Positions 6,042 to 6,072 of a stretch of DNA of 6,072 nucleotides are shown piece by piece (the first letter of the stretch is position 1; each line of letters starts with the position of its first letter). The DNA is from Candidatus Edwardsbacteria bacterium. GTDB taxonomy: Bacteria > Edwardsbacteria > AC1 > EtOH8. The notes beneath the pieces are model-generated. The model made no database searches, was not told the DNA's origin, and worked only from the letters and a program-made list of their open reading frames with translations. Location: NCBI GenBank assembly GCA_031082425.1, contig JAVHLB010000008.1:60211-66282 (forward strand). Reading direction: 5' to 3'. The position numbers and the translations under genes are program-made.

Positions 6042-6072
6042 TAAGGTGATTGGAGAATCAAAAAGGCCGCAG

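Overview
The window holds six co-directional plus-strand genes in a tight series (181-5710) and, after them, a damaged seventh gene that runs to the window edge. It reads as a bacterial signal-transduction locus. Protein styles point to a free-living, probably Gram-negative, anaerobic or microaerophilic environmental bacterium. The pointers are a two-membrane-segment hybrid histidine kinase of the PAS/GAF type common in Desulfobacterota/Geobacter-like and uncultivated candidate lineages, a bacteriohemerythrin, and a DUF2582-type winged helix. The lineage cannot be fixed from the sequence.

Layout. Positions 1-180 are AT-rich and hold no intact gene. One frame looks weakly protein-like and is interrupted by a TAG, so it may be the decayed end of an upstream gene. 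Positions 181-555 and 594-953 are two small soluble proteins that look like diverged relatives of each other, with a STAS/SpoIIAA-like pattern. Positions 991-1191 encode a 66-residue winged-helix protein with a textbook Shine-Dalgarno. Positions 1211-1510 encode a 99-residue protein I do not recognise. Positions 1512-1919 encode a bacteriohemerythrin with all seven diiron ligands. Positions 1970-5710 encode a 1246-residue membrane hybrid histidine kinase: TM, periplasmic Cache-like sensor, TM, coiled coil, PAS, Cys-rich GAF, coiled coil, PAS, HisKA, HATPase, REC. From 5737 a bacterial ADP-ribosylglycohydrolase begins convincingly but changes frame near 5907 and then hits tandem stops at 6039-6044.

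How it may work together. Gene gaps are 38, 37, 19, 1 and 50 bases, and no convincing terminator lies between 181 and 5710, so co-transcription is plausible. The kinase would sense a periplasmic ligand plus cytoplasmic cues (PAS, GAF) and pass phosphate to its own receiver domain. No Hpt or DNA-binding response regulator is present in the window. The hemerythrin could bind or deliver O2 (or NO) near the kinase, and the STAS-like proteins and winged helix could be partner-switch or output elements. That functional link is inference from gene order only.
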